Source: Mesorhizobium comanense
GTDB lineage: Bacteria > Pseudomonadota > Alphaproteobacteria > Rhizobiales > Rhizobiaceae
Assembly (NCBI RefSeq): GCF_005503535.1
Contig: NZ_SCNN01000010.1
Location: 184,702 to 248,701 of the forward strand
DNA length: 64,000 nucleotides
Direction of reading: 5' to 3'
Numbering within the stretch: position 1 is the first letter of the stretch; every line of letters starts with the position of its first letter. Positions 16,557 through 24,431 of this stretch are shown here, piece after piece. The position numbers were made by a program, and so were the translations under genes. Under the pieces are notes generated by a model. It was not told the DNA's origin, ran no database searches, and was given only the letters and a program-made list of their open reading frames with translations.

Positions 16557-17660
16557 TCAGGTGTTGAACTTGAACAGCAGGACGTCGCCATCCTGCACGA
16601 CGTATTCCTTGCCTTCGTCGCGCGCCTTGCCGGCTTCCTTGGCCGCCACTTCGCCGCCCAGCGTGATGTAATCGATATAGGCGATGGTCTGGGCGCGGAT
16701 GAAGCCGCGTTCGAAGTCGGTGTGGATGACGCCGGCCGCCTGCGGGGCCTTGTCGCCTTTGTGGATGGTCCAGGCGCGCGTTTCCTTCGGCCCGGCGGTG
16801 AAATAGGTGATGAGGTGTAGCAGATCGTAGCCGGCGCGGATGACCTTGTTCAGGCCGGGCTCGTCGAGGCCGAGCGAGGACAGGAATTCCATCTCTTCCT
16901 CGTCCGAGAGCTGGGCGACTTCGGCCTCGATCGCCGCCGAGATCACCACTGTGCCAGCGCCCTGCGCGGTGGCCATCTTTTCCACCGCCTTGCTGTGCTC
17001 ATTGCCGGTGGCCGCGTCGGCCTCGGCGACGTTGCAGACATAGAGCACGGGGTGCGAGGTCAAGAGGTTCAGCCCCTGCAGGATGCGCAGATCCTCGGCG
17101 GAGATGCCTTTTAGCAGGATGCGGGTCGGCTTGCCGGCCTGCAGCAGCTCGAGCGCCGCTTCCATCATGGGCAGCACGGTGGTTGCTTCCTTGTCCTTCG
17201 AGCCGGCGCGCTTGCGGATCTGGACGATGCGGCGCTCAAGGCTGTCGAGGTCGGCGAGCATCAGCTCGGTCTCGACGGTCTCGGCGTCGGCGACGGGGTC
17301 GATGCGGCCCTCGACATGGGTGATGTCGTCATCCTCGAAGCAGCGCAGCACGTGCACGATGGCGTCGACCTCGCGGATGTTGGCGAGGAACTGGTTGCCC
17401 AGCCCTTCGCCCTTGGAGGCGCCGCGCACCAGGCCGGCAATGTCGACGAAGGAGATGCGGGTCGGGATGATCTCCTTGGACTTGGCGATTGCCGCGATCT
17501 TCTGCAGCCGGGGATCCGGCACCGCCACTTCGCCGGTGTTCGGTTCGATGGTGCAGAAAGGATAGTTGGCGGCCTGCGCGGCAGCCGTCCTGGTCAAGGC
17601 ATTGAACAGCGTCGACTTGCCGACGTTGGGCAAGCCAACAATGCCACATTTGAAACCCAT
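16557..17660 (-). CDS. ychF: YchF-type ribosome-binding ATPase (Obg-related)
   Basis: 367 aa, the expected length. N-terminal P-loop GLPNVGKST (about 8-16), switch region FVDIAGLVRGASKGEGLGN, and the altered fourth motif CNVAEAD instead of NKxD, which gives YchF its preference for ATP over GTP. C-terminal TGS-like domain with FFTAGPKETRAWTIHKGDKAPQAAGVIHTDFERGFIRA. It binds ribosomes and is linked to stress responses. Universal housekeeping gene; pth lies upstream on the same strand but separated by two other genes. Confidence 0.97.
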   Translation of the reverse strand: MGFKCGIVGLPNVGKSTLFNALTRTAAAQAANYPFCTIEPNTGEVAVPDPRLQKIAAIAKSKEIIPTRISFVDIAGLVRGASKGEGLGNQFLANIREVDAIVHVLRCFEDDDITHVEGRIDPVADAETVETELMLADLDSLERRIVQIRKRAGSKDKEATTVLPMMEAALELLQAGKPTRILLKGISAEDLRILQGLNLLTSHPVLYVCNVAEADAATGNEHSKAVEKMATAQGAGTVVISAAIEAEVAQLSDEEEMEFLSSLGLDEPGLNKVIRAGYDLLHLITYFTAGPKETRAWTIHKGDKAPQAAGVIHTDFERGFIRAQTIAYIDYITLGGEVAAKEAGKARDEGKEYVVQDGDVLLFKFNT

Positions 17661-17780
17661 GTTCGTCCGGTCCTATCGGGAAAAGCGAAATTTGATGAGG
17701 GCTATGGGCGAAAGGGACGATCAACGTCAAGCCCCGATCGGCCGAGCCGGTCCGCCGCGGATGATGTCATTGTCGCGGGA

Positions 17781-18533
17781 TCATCGCGCAAGCCAGCGCA
17801 ATCTGGCGAGACGACGCGGTTGGCTGTCGACGAAGGCCTCGTCGTGCTCCAGCACCGCAAGCGCCTGCCGGGCGCTGTCGCGGGCACGATCGAACTCGCC
17901 GAGGCGGGCGCAGCATTCGGCGAGTTCCTCCTGCACGAAAGGTGCCTGCTCGCCGTCTGCGGCCGCTGCACCGGCTGTTGCTTCAGCAAGCCGCCTGGCT
18001 TCTTCCAGGCGATCCAGCGCGCGCAACGTCCGGATGACGGCGTAGCGCGCGATGCGCAGCTCGCGTCTTTCACCCGCCAAGCTGCGCAGCTCGACCGCCT
18101 GCTCGAAGATTGCCAATGCATCCGCGAACCGACCGGCATCGAAATAAGACCAGCCGAGATTGTTGAGCAACGCCGCGCGCCAGAACGCTGCCTGCGGATG
18201 GTCGTCGATATAGGCAAGCGCGGCGGCGGTCCATTGCACGGCATCGCCCAGGGACCCGACAACCGCCATCATATGTGCTGCATCCACGGCCAGCGCATGG
18301 GCCGCGGCCTGCCGCGCCAATTGCCAGGCTTGTTCGAAAAACGGCCGCGCCTTGTCGCGCTCGCCGGCGGAATTGCAGAGGCGGCCGCGCTCGACGGCGC
18401 AAAGGGCGCGGGCGTGCGGATCGTGACCGGCCAGCCGCTCAGCCTGATCGATCAGCGCATGGCCTGCGGCGAAGTCACCGGCCAGGCCAAGCCGCCTGGC
18501 TTGCCCAACCAGATCCGAAACACTGTCAGACAT
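17781..18533 (-). CDS. Tetratricopeptide-repeat protein
   Basis: About 250 aa from ATG 18533 (GGTGAGA upstream) or 260 aa from ATG 18563; both starts are plausible. The protein is almost all alpha-helical with TPR-like pairs: ALLNNLGWSYFDAGRFADALAIFEQAVEL (about 115-143), AVIRTLRALDRLEEARRLAEAT and VQEELAECCARLGEFDRARDSARQALAVLE. No signal peptide. Such proteins act as protein-binding scaffolds; the partner is unknown. It sits between ychF and the divergent small Tat-signal protein. Confidence 0.8.
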   Translation of the reverse strand: MSDSVSDLVGQARRLGLAGDFAAGHALIDQAERLAGHDPHARALCAVERGRLCNSAGERDKARPFFEQAWQLARQAAAHALAVDAAHMMAVVGSLGDAVQWTAAALAYIDDHPQAAFWRAALLNNLGWSYFDAGRFADALAIFEQAVELRSLAGERRELRIARYAVIRTLRALDRLEEARRLAEATAGAAAADGEQAPFVQEELAECCARLGEFDRARDSARQALAVLEHDEAFVDSQPRRLARLRWLAR

Positions 18534-18611
18534 GCCGGTCTCACCTGTGGTCTTGGCCGGCATTTGCTAGCGCGCCTTGCGAGCCGTCGGCAAGGCTTGC
18601 AGTGCTAAGCC

Positions 18612-18662
18612 AATCACGCCTTCGTCACTACGGCGTGATTGTGCGTCGGCGCTAAATTAGCG
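18612..18662. promoter_or_regulatory. Inverted repeats upstream of a small exported protein gene
   Basis: Two separate palindromes lie here. AATCACGCC (18612-18620) pairs with GGCGTGATT (18632-18640), and CGCTAAATTAGCG (18650-18662) is a 13-base self-complement. They fall in the divergent gap between the TPR gene and the Tat-signal gene, 40-90 bases before the latter's start. They could be an operator pair or a leader hairpin. Confidence 0.45.
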
Positions 18663-18703
18663 ATGTCGCAAGACGACATGTTCACCAGAGAGGGAGTCCT
18701 GAC

Positions 18704-18976
18704 ATGAGCGCATTCAAGCTTTCCCGTCGTGACAGCCTGCGTAACATTGCCATTCTCGGCGTCGCCGGAGCCGCTGCCGCTTCCGGAGTGCTTTCCGCAG
18801 GGCCGGCCGATGCCGCGCAACCGCATATGAGCAAGGCGCTGAATGATCTCCAGGCGGCGCTCAACCAGCTTCAGGCGGCGCTGCCGGACAAGGGCGGTCA
18901 TCGGATCAAGGCCATGGCGTTGGTGAAGGACGCCATCGACGAGACGACCAAGGGCATGGCCGTCGGCGCGATGTAG
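18704..18976 (+). CDS. Small Tat-exported protein of unknown function
   Basis: 90 aa from ATG 18704 with GGGAG 8 bases upstream. The N-terminus is a clear twin-arginine signal: LSRRDSLRNIAILGVAGAAAASG, with likely cleavage after GPADA (about residue 38). The mature part of about 50 residues is an amphipathic helical hairpin (KALNDLQAALNQLQAALPDKGGHRIKAMALVKDAIDETTKGM). Tat export of so small a protein implies folding or cofactor binding before export, but no cofactor motif is seen. Family not recognised. Confidence 0.8.
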   Translation: MSAFKLSRRDSLRNIAILGVAGAAAASGVLSAGPADAAQPHMSKALNDLQAALNQLQAALPDKGGHRIKAMALVKDAIDETTKGMAVGAM

Positions 18977-19023
18977 TTCCGTGCGGCCGGCGTTGCCTGC
19001 GTGGTCAGGTCGCGCCGGCCGCC

Positions 19024-19743
19024 TCAGTCTTTACCGAACAGCTTCTTCAGCATGGCGGCCATCGGGCCGGTCTCCGGCAGCTTGGCGGGCGCCTGCTGGG
19101 CACGAGCCTGGCGGATGTGGCTCTGTTGTTTGGGCTGCTGCTTCGGCACCGGCTTTTCCAGCTCGGCTATCGTCTTGCCCTGGAGAGCAAGTGCTGCCTT
19201 GTTCATGAAGCCGGATTCATCGCCCTTGACGATCATGGCGGCGTTGTCGGCGATCGCATCGAGCAAGGGGTCGAGCCATTCGCGGTCGGCCTTGGCGAAG
19301 TCGCCGAGCACATGATGCTGGACCATTTCCTTGACGCCGGGGTGTCCGACGCCGATGCGCACGCGGCGATAGGTGTTGCCGACATGGCCGTCGATGGATC
19401 GGATGCCGTTGTGGCCGCCGGCGCCGCCGCCGGTCTTGATGCGCAGCTTGCCTTCGGCGAGATCGATCTCGTCGTAGAAAACGGTCAGAGCGGAGGATTC
19501 GAGTTTGTAGAAGCGCAAGGCTTCGCCGACAGACTGGCCGGAAAGGTTCATGAAGGTCTGCGGCTTGATCAGGATAACCTTCTCACCGCCGAGCATGCCT
19601 TCGCAGATCAGGCCCTGGAACTTCTTCGACCAAGGCGAAAAGGAATGGCGGCGGGCGATAGCGTCCGCCGCCATGAAGCCGACATTGTGCCGGTTTTCAG
19701 CGTATTTCGCGCCCGGATTGCCGAGGCCTGCAAAAACAAGCAT
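19024..19743 (-). CDS. pth: Peptidyl-tRNA hydrolase
   Basis: 239 aa. Releases tRNA from peptidyl-tRNAs that drop off the ribosome. Motifs: GLGNPGAKYAENRHNVGFMAAD with Asn9 and catalytic His19, FYDEIDLAEGKLRIKTGGGAGGHNGIRSI (Asp about 92), and VRIGVGHPG. The core fits the usual 185-195 residues; the last 45 residues (rich in Gln, Pro and Lys, ending MLKKLFGKD) are an extension seen in rhizobial Pth. It is 24 bases downstream of rplY and clearly in its operon. Confidence 0.96.
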   Translation of the reverse strand: MLVFAGLGNPGAKYAENRHNVGFMAADAIARRHSFSPWSKKFQGLICEGMLGGEKVILIKPQTFMNLSGQSVGEALRFYKLESSALTVFYDEIDLAEGKLRIKTGGGAGGHNGIRSIDGHVGNTYRRVRIGVGHPGVKEMVQHHVLGDFAKADREWLDPLLDAIADNAAMIVKGDESGFMNKAALALQGKTIAELEKPVPKQQPKQQSHIRQARAQQAPAKLPETGPMAAMLKKLFGKD

Positions 19744-19767
19744 CGTTCAGCTCCGGGCGGGAAAGAG

Positions 19768-20406
19768 TTACTTCTCTTCGGCGGCCGGAGCCGCTTCGGT
19801 CGTGGCCTCGGCCGTCTCTTCCGTCTCCGGCTTCATCGCCGCGGAACCGGCAATGGTCGCGATGGTGAAGTCGCGATCGGAGATCACCGGCTTGACGCCG
19901 GCCGGCAGCTTGACCGCCGAGATGTGGATCGAATCGCCGATGTCGGCGCCGGCGAGATCGACGGTGATGAATTCCGGGATCGCATTGGCCGGGCAGTGGA
20001 ACTCGACTTCGTGACGCACGATGTTGAGCACGCCGCCGCGCTTGATGCCGGGCGACTTGTCTTCATTGATGAAGTGGACAGGCACGTCGACGTTGACTTC
20101 GGTGTCCTTGCCGATGCGCAGGAAGTCGACATGGACAGGGAAATCCTTGACCGGGTCGAGCTGGAAGTCCTTCGGCAGAACCTGGATCTTCTTGCCGCCG
20201 ACATCGATCGTGGCGACCGTGGTCAGGAACCCGCCGCCGTGGATCTTGTAGTAGACGTCCTTGTAGTTCAGCGCAATCGCCAGGGGAGGCTGCTTGTCGC
20301 CGTAAATCACTGCAGGCACTTTACCTTCGCGGCGAACTGCACGGGCGGACCCCTTACCGACCTGTTCGCGCGCTTCGGCCTTGAGCTCGTAAGTATCGTG
20401 GCTCAT
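19768..20406 (-). CDS. rplY: 50S ribosomal protein L25 / general stress protein Ctc
   Basis: 212 aa, the long TL5/Ctc form: N-terminal 5S-rRNA-binding L25 domain (ELKAEAREQVGKGSARAVRREGKVPAVIYGD) and a C-terminal beta domain (about 95-185), then an acidic Ala/Glu tail (ETAEATTEAAPAAEEK). First gene of the rplY-pth unit. A 233-base leader region lies upstream, before the MarR-type gene on the same strand. Confidence 0.96.
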   Translation of the reverse strand: MSHDTYELKAEAREQVGKGSARAVRREGKVPAVIYGDKQPPLAIALNYKDVYYKIHGGGFLTTVATIDVGGKKIQVLPKDFQLDPVKDFPVHVDFLRIGKDTEVNVDVPVHFINEDKSPGIKRGGVLNIVRHEVEFHCPANAIPEFITVDLAGADIGDSIHISAVKLPAGVKPVISDRDFTIATIAGSAAMKPETEETAEATTEAAPAAEEK

Positions 20407-20639
20407 GGTTTTTCCTTTCGCGTGTTATGGAGCGTTTGCGGAAAGGCACGGGCCCGACCGTAAACGTCGAAAGCCGCCGGACCTCGATACCCGGATGAGG
20501 GCGCCGCCTGAAACGGAGCTTGTTCGGGATCACAAGGGGGAAGGCAGCCTTCCGCCGCGTTGCCTCCAAGGGTGTCTACGCGGGTGGCGGCTCTATAGCG
20601 GAAGGCGGGCGGACGTGCAAGCCGTGGCCGGAGGGTTGC

Positions 20640-21068
20640 CTACCGCCCCCCGCTCAGCGCGTCCCGCAATGTCTGGACCTGGCGGTTGAGGCCATCGAGT
20701 TCGGCTAGCGTCATGCCCGACCGTTCGACCAGGGTTTCGTTCAGGCAGTTGCACTGGACCAGCAGCTTGCGGCCGGCTGATGTCAGTTCGACCTGAACCT
20801 GGCGCTCGTCGGCCTGGCTGCGCTGGCGGGTGACGAGGCCAGCCTGCTCCATGCGCTTGACCAGCGGCGTGATGGTGCTCGATTCCAGGGCGAGCCGGTG
20901 CGCGATGGCGCCAACCGACATGCCGTCCGCCTCTCCCAAGGCGTTCAGTACCAGATATTGCGGATAGGTGATGCCCATCTCGTCCAGCATGGGCTTGTAA
21001 GTGCGATTGATCGCCATCGAGGTGGCGTAGAGGGTGAAACAGAGCTGATTGTCCAGCGGGAGAGGCAC
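20640..21068 (-). CDS. OhrR-type MarR-family organic-peroxide repressor
   Basis: 142 aa. Winged-helix MarR protein with the OhrR hallmarks: LDNQLCFTLYATSMAINRTYKPML, where Cys10 occupies the place of the peroxide-sensing cysteine, then the ITYPQYLVLNALGE segment. The recognition helix region is ALESSTITPLVKRMEQAGLVTRQR and the wing SQADERQVQVELT. OhrR-type repressors leave DNA when the N-terminal cysteine is oxidised. It is divergent from the alpha/beta hydrolase gene, with two matched inverted operators between them, so it very likely controls that gene and itself. The hydroperoxide reductase Ohr is not encoded here. Confidence 0.9.
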   Translation of the reverse strand: MPLPLDNQLCFTLYATSMAINRTYKPMLDEMGITYPQYLVLNALGEADGMSVGAIAHRLALESSTITPLVKRMEQAGLVTRQRSQADERQVQVELTSAGRKLLVQCNCLNETLVERSGMTLAELDGLNRQVQTLRDALSGGR

Positions 21069-21116
21069 GGCGCATTTCCTTTTTGCCTGTTATCCGGCAT
21101 TCCATACCGCAAAAAA

Positions 21117-21190
21117 TGATATCGCGATACATATTTTCATGGACAGGCGATCCGGCTTGCGTTAGCCATATTGTTATCGCGATATCATTT
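21117..21190. promoter_or_regulatory. Twin inverted operators TATCGCGATA between the OhrR-type gene and hydrolase gene
   Basis: A perfect 10-base palindrome TATCGCGATA occurs at 21120-21129 and again at 21175-21184, centres 55 bases apart. Their flanks match in opposite orientation: AAATGA precedes the first and, on the other strand, the second. Each copy lies close to one of the two divergent starts (21068 and 21220). The layout fits one operator per promoter for the OhrR-type repressor. Confidence 0.75.
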
Positions 21191-21219
21191 ATTGCGAAAT
21201 CAAACTGAAGGAGATTGAG

Positions 21220-22077
21220 ATGACCTCGCAGACCAAGCCAGGTTCAGGCAGCGGCACGATCACCACCAGCGACGGAACGCAGATCTACTACAAGGACTGG
21301 GGGACCGGTCAGCCCGTCGTCTTTCATCACGGCTGGCCGCTGAGCGGCGACGACTGGGATGCCCAGATGCTGTTCTTCCTCTCCAAGGGCTACCGCGTCA
21401 TCGCGCATGACCGGCGCGGCCATGGCCGCTCGACCCAGACCGATACCGGCAACGAGATGGACACATACGCCGCCGACGTAGCGGCGCTTGTCGCGCATCT
21501 CGACCTCAAGGACGCCATCCATGTCGGCCATTCGACCGGCGGCGGCGAAGTGGCGCGCTACGTCGCGCAATATGGTTCGGGCGGCCGGGTCGCCAAGGCT
21601 GTGCTCATCGGCGCCGTGCCGCCGATCATGCTGAAGACCCCGGCCAACCCAGGCGGCCTGCCGATCGAAGTGTTCGACGGCTTCCGCTCGGCCCAGGCGG
21701 CCAACCGCGCGCAGTTCTTCCGGGACGTTCCGTCCGGGCCGTTCTACGGGTTCAACCGTCCGGGCGCAGAGGTGTCTCAGGGGGTCATCGACAATTGGTG
21801 GCGCCAGGGCATGATGGGCGGCACCAAGGCGCATTTCGACTGCATCAAGGCTTTCTCGGAAACCGACTTCACCGAGGATTTGAAGAAGATCGAGGTACCG
21901 GTGCTGGTGATGCATGGCGACGACGACCAGATCGTGCCGATCGCGGACTCGGCGCTGCTGGCGATCAAGCTGCTCAAGAAGGGCGAACTCAAGGTCTACA
22001 AGGGCTTTCCGCATGGCATGGCCACGACCCATGCCGATGTCATCAACGCCGACCTTCTGGCCTTCTTCAAGGCGTAG
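21220..22077 (+). CDS. Alpha/beta hydrolase, non-haem chloroperoxidase type
   Basis: 285 aa from ATG 21220 with AAGGAG 8 bases upstream. Alpha/beta hydrolase fold: oxyanion region HHGWPLSGDDWD, nucleophile elbow GHSTGGGE (Ser about 104), acid Asp in VMHGDDDQIVP and final His in GFPHGMATTH. The sequence follows the cofactor-free haloperoxidase/arylesterase group, which form or use peracids. Regulation by a peroxide-sensing repressor fits a role in peroxide or peracid metabolism (inference). Divergent from that repressor. Confidence 0.9.
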   Translation: MTSQTKPGSGSGTITTSDGTQIYYKDWGTGQPVVFHHGWPLSGDDWDAQMLFFLSKGYRVIAHDRRGHGRSTQTDTGNEMDTYAADVAALVAHLDLKDAIHVGHSTGGGEVARYVAQYGSGGRVAKAVLIGAVPPIMLKTPANPGGLPIEVFDGFRSAQAANRAQFFRDVPSGPFYGFNRPGAEVSQGVIDNWWRQGMMGGTKAHFDCIKAFSETDFTEDLKKIEVPVLVMHGDDDQIVPIADSALLAIKLLKKGELKVYKGFPHGMATTHADVINADLLAFFKA

Positions 22078-22099
22078 GAGGCTTCGGGCTGAAACAGAA

Positions 22100-22130
22100 A
22101 AGGCACCCGCAACATTGCGGGTGCCTTGTC
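22100..22130. terminator. Bidirectional intrinsic terminator
   Basis: Perfect 11-base stem AAGGCACCCGC / GCGGGTGCCTT with a six-base AACATT loop between the convergent hydrolase and MFS genes. The plus-strand exit is TTGTC and the minus-strand exit is TTTTCTG, so it best serves the MFS gene on the minus strand but can serve both. Confidence 0.85.
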
Positions 22131-22149
22131 GTCGGTTGATTTCGGATGT

Positions 22150-23418
22150 TCAGGCGGCCTGCGCCTTCCTGGCTTCCTTCATGTTGGGCAGGAACACCGT
22201 CAGCAGTCCCAGGAACGGCAGGTACGAGCAGATCTGGAAGACGAAGTCGATGCCCTTCATGTCGGCGACGACGCCAAGCACGGCGGCCGCGATGCCGCCC
22301 ATGCCGAAGGCGAAGCCGAAGAAGATGCCGGCGATCATGCCGACGCGGCCCGGCACCAGTTCCTGCGCGAAGACGACGATGTTGGAGAAGGCCGAGGACA
22401 GGATCAGCCCGATCAGCACCGTCAGCACCATCGTCCATTCCAGGTTGGCATAGGGGAGCGCCAGCGTGAAGGGCAGCACGCCGACGATCGAGAACCAGAT
22501 CATGGCCTTCTGTCCGTAACGGTCGCCGAACGGCCCGCCAAGCAGGATGCCCAGCGCCGAGGCGCCGAGGAACAGGAACAGCATCACCTGCGACATCTGC
22601 ACCGAAACGCCGAACTTATGCATGGAATAGAAGGTGTAGTAGCTGGCGAGGCTGGAGATGTAGGCGTTCTTGCTCAGCACCAGAAGCGTCAGCACCACCA
22701 GCGCGCCCATGACCTTGCGGCGCGAGAAGGGCGAGACGTGGCTGACGGCCTTGCGGCTGCTTTGCGCGGCGCGCAGCCGGCTGTACCAGCCGCCGACCCG
22801 CCACAGGATGAAGATGCCGATCAGCGAGCCGATGGCAAACCAGGCAATGCTGGTCTGGCCAAAAGGCACGACGATGAAGGCGGCCAGCAACGGCCCCAGC
22901 GACTGGCCGAAATTGCCGCCGACCTGGAACAGCGACTGCGCCAGGCCGAACCGGCCGCCGGAGGCGAAGCGGGCGATGCGCGAGGATTCGGGATGGAAGA
23001 TCGCCGAGCCGATGCCGATCAGCGAGGCGCCGATCAACAGCAGGTAGTAGTGTCCAGCATAGGCGAGCACGACCAGGCCGATCAGCGACGAGGCCATGCC
23101 CCACGGCAGGGAGTAGGGCATGGGCCGCTTGTCGGTGACCATGCCGATCAGGGGTTGCAGCAGCGACGCCGTCACCTGGAAGGTGAAGGTCAACAGGCCG
23201 ATCTGCCAGAAATCGAGGCCGTAATTGTCCTTGAGCAGGGGATAGATGGCCGATAGCAGCGACTGCATGATGTCGTTAATGCAGTGGCACAGGCTTACCG
23301 CCAGAATGACGGTGAAGGCCGTTGCCTGGGCTGAAACGTGACTGGCGCTCGCGGGCGCCGCGACGCTGCTTGCTGTCGTATCGGTCAAGATAGGCTCCGT
23401 GGTCTTTTTGGCGGGCAT
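22150..23418 (-). CDS. fsr: MFS efflux pump of the fosmidomycin-resistance type
   Basis: 422 aa from ATG 23418; longer starts are not supported. Twelve hydrophobic segments. The opening (FTVILAVSLCHCINDIMQSLLSAIYPLLKDNYGLDFWQIGLLTFTFQVTASLLQPLIG), YAGHYYLLLIGASLIGIGSAIFHPESSRIA and GILLGGPFGDRYGQKAMIW are diagnostic for the Fsr group. Substrates may include fosmidomycin or unrelated compounds. Divergent from an AraC-type regulator 122 bases away, which probably controls it. Confidence 0.9.
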   Translation of the reverse strand: MPAKKTTEPILTDTTASSVAAPASASHVSAQATAFTVILAVSLCHCINDIMQSLLSAIYPLLKDNYGLDFWQIGLLTFTFQVTASLLQPLIGMVTDKRPMPYSLPWGMASSLIGLVVLAYAGHYYLLLIGASLIGIGSAIFHPESSRIARFASGGRFGLAQSLFQVGGNFGQSLGPLLAAFIVVPFGQTSIAWFAIGSLIGIFILWRVGGWYSRLRAAQSSRKAVSHVSPFSRRKVMGALVVLTLLVLSKNAYISSLASYYTFYSMHKFGVSVQMSQVMLFLFLGASALGILLGGPFGDRYGQKAMIWFSIVGVLPFTLALPYANLEWTMVLTVLIGLILSSAFSNIVVFAQELVPGRVGMIAGIFFGFAFGMGGIAAAVLGVVADMKGIDFVFQICSYLPFLGLLTVFLPNMKEARKAQAA

Positions 23419-23540
23419 GCCCGCAGGGCAGTCTGGCGGACGCTCTTGCGGCCGCCTTCGAGACGATTGCCTTATAAGCTGCTTGCAGGGCGACTTCTTT
23501 CGTGGTTTGGTCCAATAGTTTCGCAAGTGGGCCATAGCCG

Positions 23541-24431
23541 ATGCCGCATGGCAGGGAAATCTTTCGCGCCGGCAATGGCAATCTCGGTCAATTGCACGAG
23601 AGCCGCTGGCAATGGCTGGAGGAAGTGGCCGGTCCGGCCGTGGCTTTGCCGACCGAGTATCCGGACGGCTATCTCGTACCCCGGCACCGCCACAGCCGCA
23701 GCCAGCTCTTGCATGCATTGGTCGGCGTCGTGCTTGTGACGACCCGGCACGGACGCTGGATGGTGCCGCCTGACCATGCGATGTGGATTCCGGCAGGCAC
23801 CGAGCATTCCGTCGAGATGCTGGGCGATGTCTCGATGCGCTCGGTCTATGTCATGCCGGGCGCGATCCCGGGGCTGCCGGAAGGCCTGCGTGTGGTCGGC
23901 GTTACCGAGCTGATGCACAGCCTGATCGTTGAATCGGAGAAACTGCCGCAAGGCGGCGAGCTGGAAGGCCGTGGCGGGTTGATCATGAACCTGCTGCTGC
24001 ATGAAATCCCGACCTTGCCGGAACGGCCGCTCGGTCTGCCGTTCCCGTCCGATCCCAAGCTGGCGGCACTCTGCCGGCGCTTCGTCGCGGCACCCTCGCC
24101 ACATGCCACGATCGACGAATGGGCCGATGCCGCCGGCATGAGCCGCCGTTCCTTCACGCGCGCCTTCCAGCGCCAGACCGGCCTGTCGCTGTCGACATGG
24201 CGCCAGCAGGCCTGCCTGTTCGCCGCCCTGCCTAGGCTCGCCGACGGCGAACCGATCACCAGGGTCGCGCTCGATCTCGGCTATGACAGCGTGCCGGCCT
24301 TCATCACCATGTTCAAGCGCATGCTCGGCTCATCGCCGCGCGGCTACATGCGCGGCGCGCGCGACAGCACGGACGGCCCGCGACGTCCAACGCTGGATGC
24401 GGGAACCAGATTGTTGCCGTCGGGAGGTTAG
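23541..24431 (+). CDS. AraC-family regulator with N-terminal cupin sensor
   Basis: 296 aa from ATG 23541. N-terminal cupin-like sensor (YLVPRHRHSRSQLLHALVGVVLVTTRHGRWMVPPDHAMWIPAGTEHSVEML, about 43-95), C-terminal double helix-turn-helix of AraC type (ATIDEWADAAGMSRRSFTRAFQRQTGLSLSTWRQQ and ITRVALDLGYDSVPAFITMFKRMLGSSPRGY, about 190-275). The layout matches the NimR-like subgroup that controls adjacent drug exporters. Divergent from fsr. Its stop overlaps the convergent prs stop by 4 bases. Confidence 0.9.
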   Translation: MPHGREIFRAGNGNLGQLHESRWQWLEEVAGPAVALPTEYPDGYLVPRHRHSRSQLLHALVGVVLVTTRHGRWMVPPDHAMWIPAGTEHSVEMLGDVSMRSVYVMPGAIPGLPEGLRVVGVTELMHSLIVESEKLPQGGELEGRGGLIMNLLLHEIPTLPERPLGLPFPSDPKLAALCRRFVAAPSPHATIDEWADAAGMSRRSFTRAFQRQTGLSLSTWRQQACLFAALPRLADGEPITRVALDLGYDSVPAFITMFKRMLGSSPRGYMRGARDSTDGPRRPTLDAGTRLLPSGG

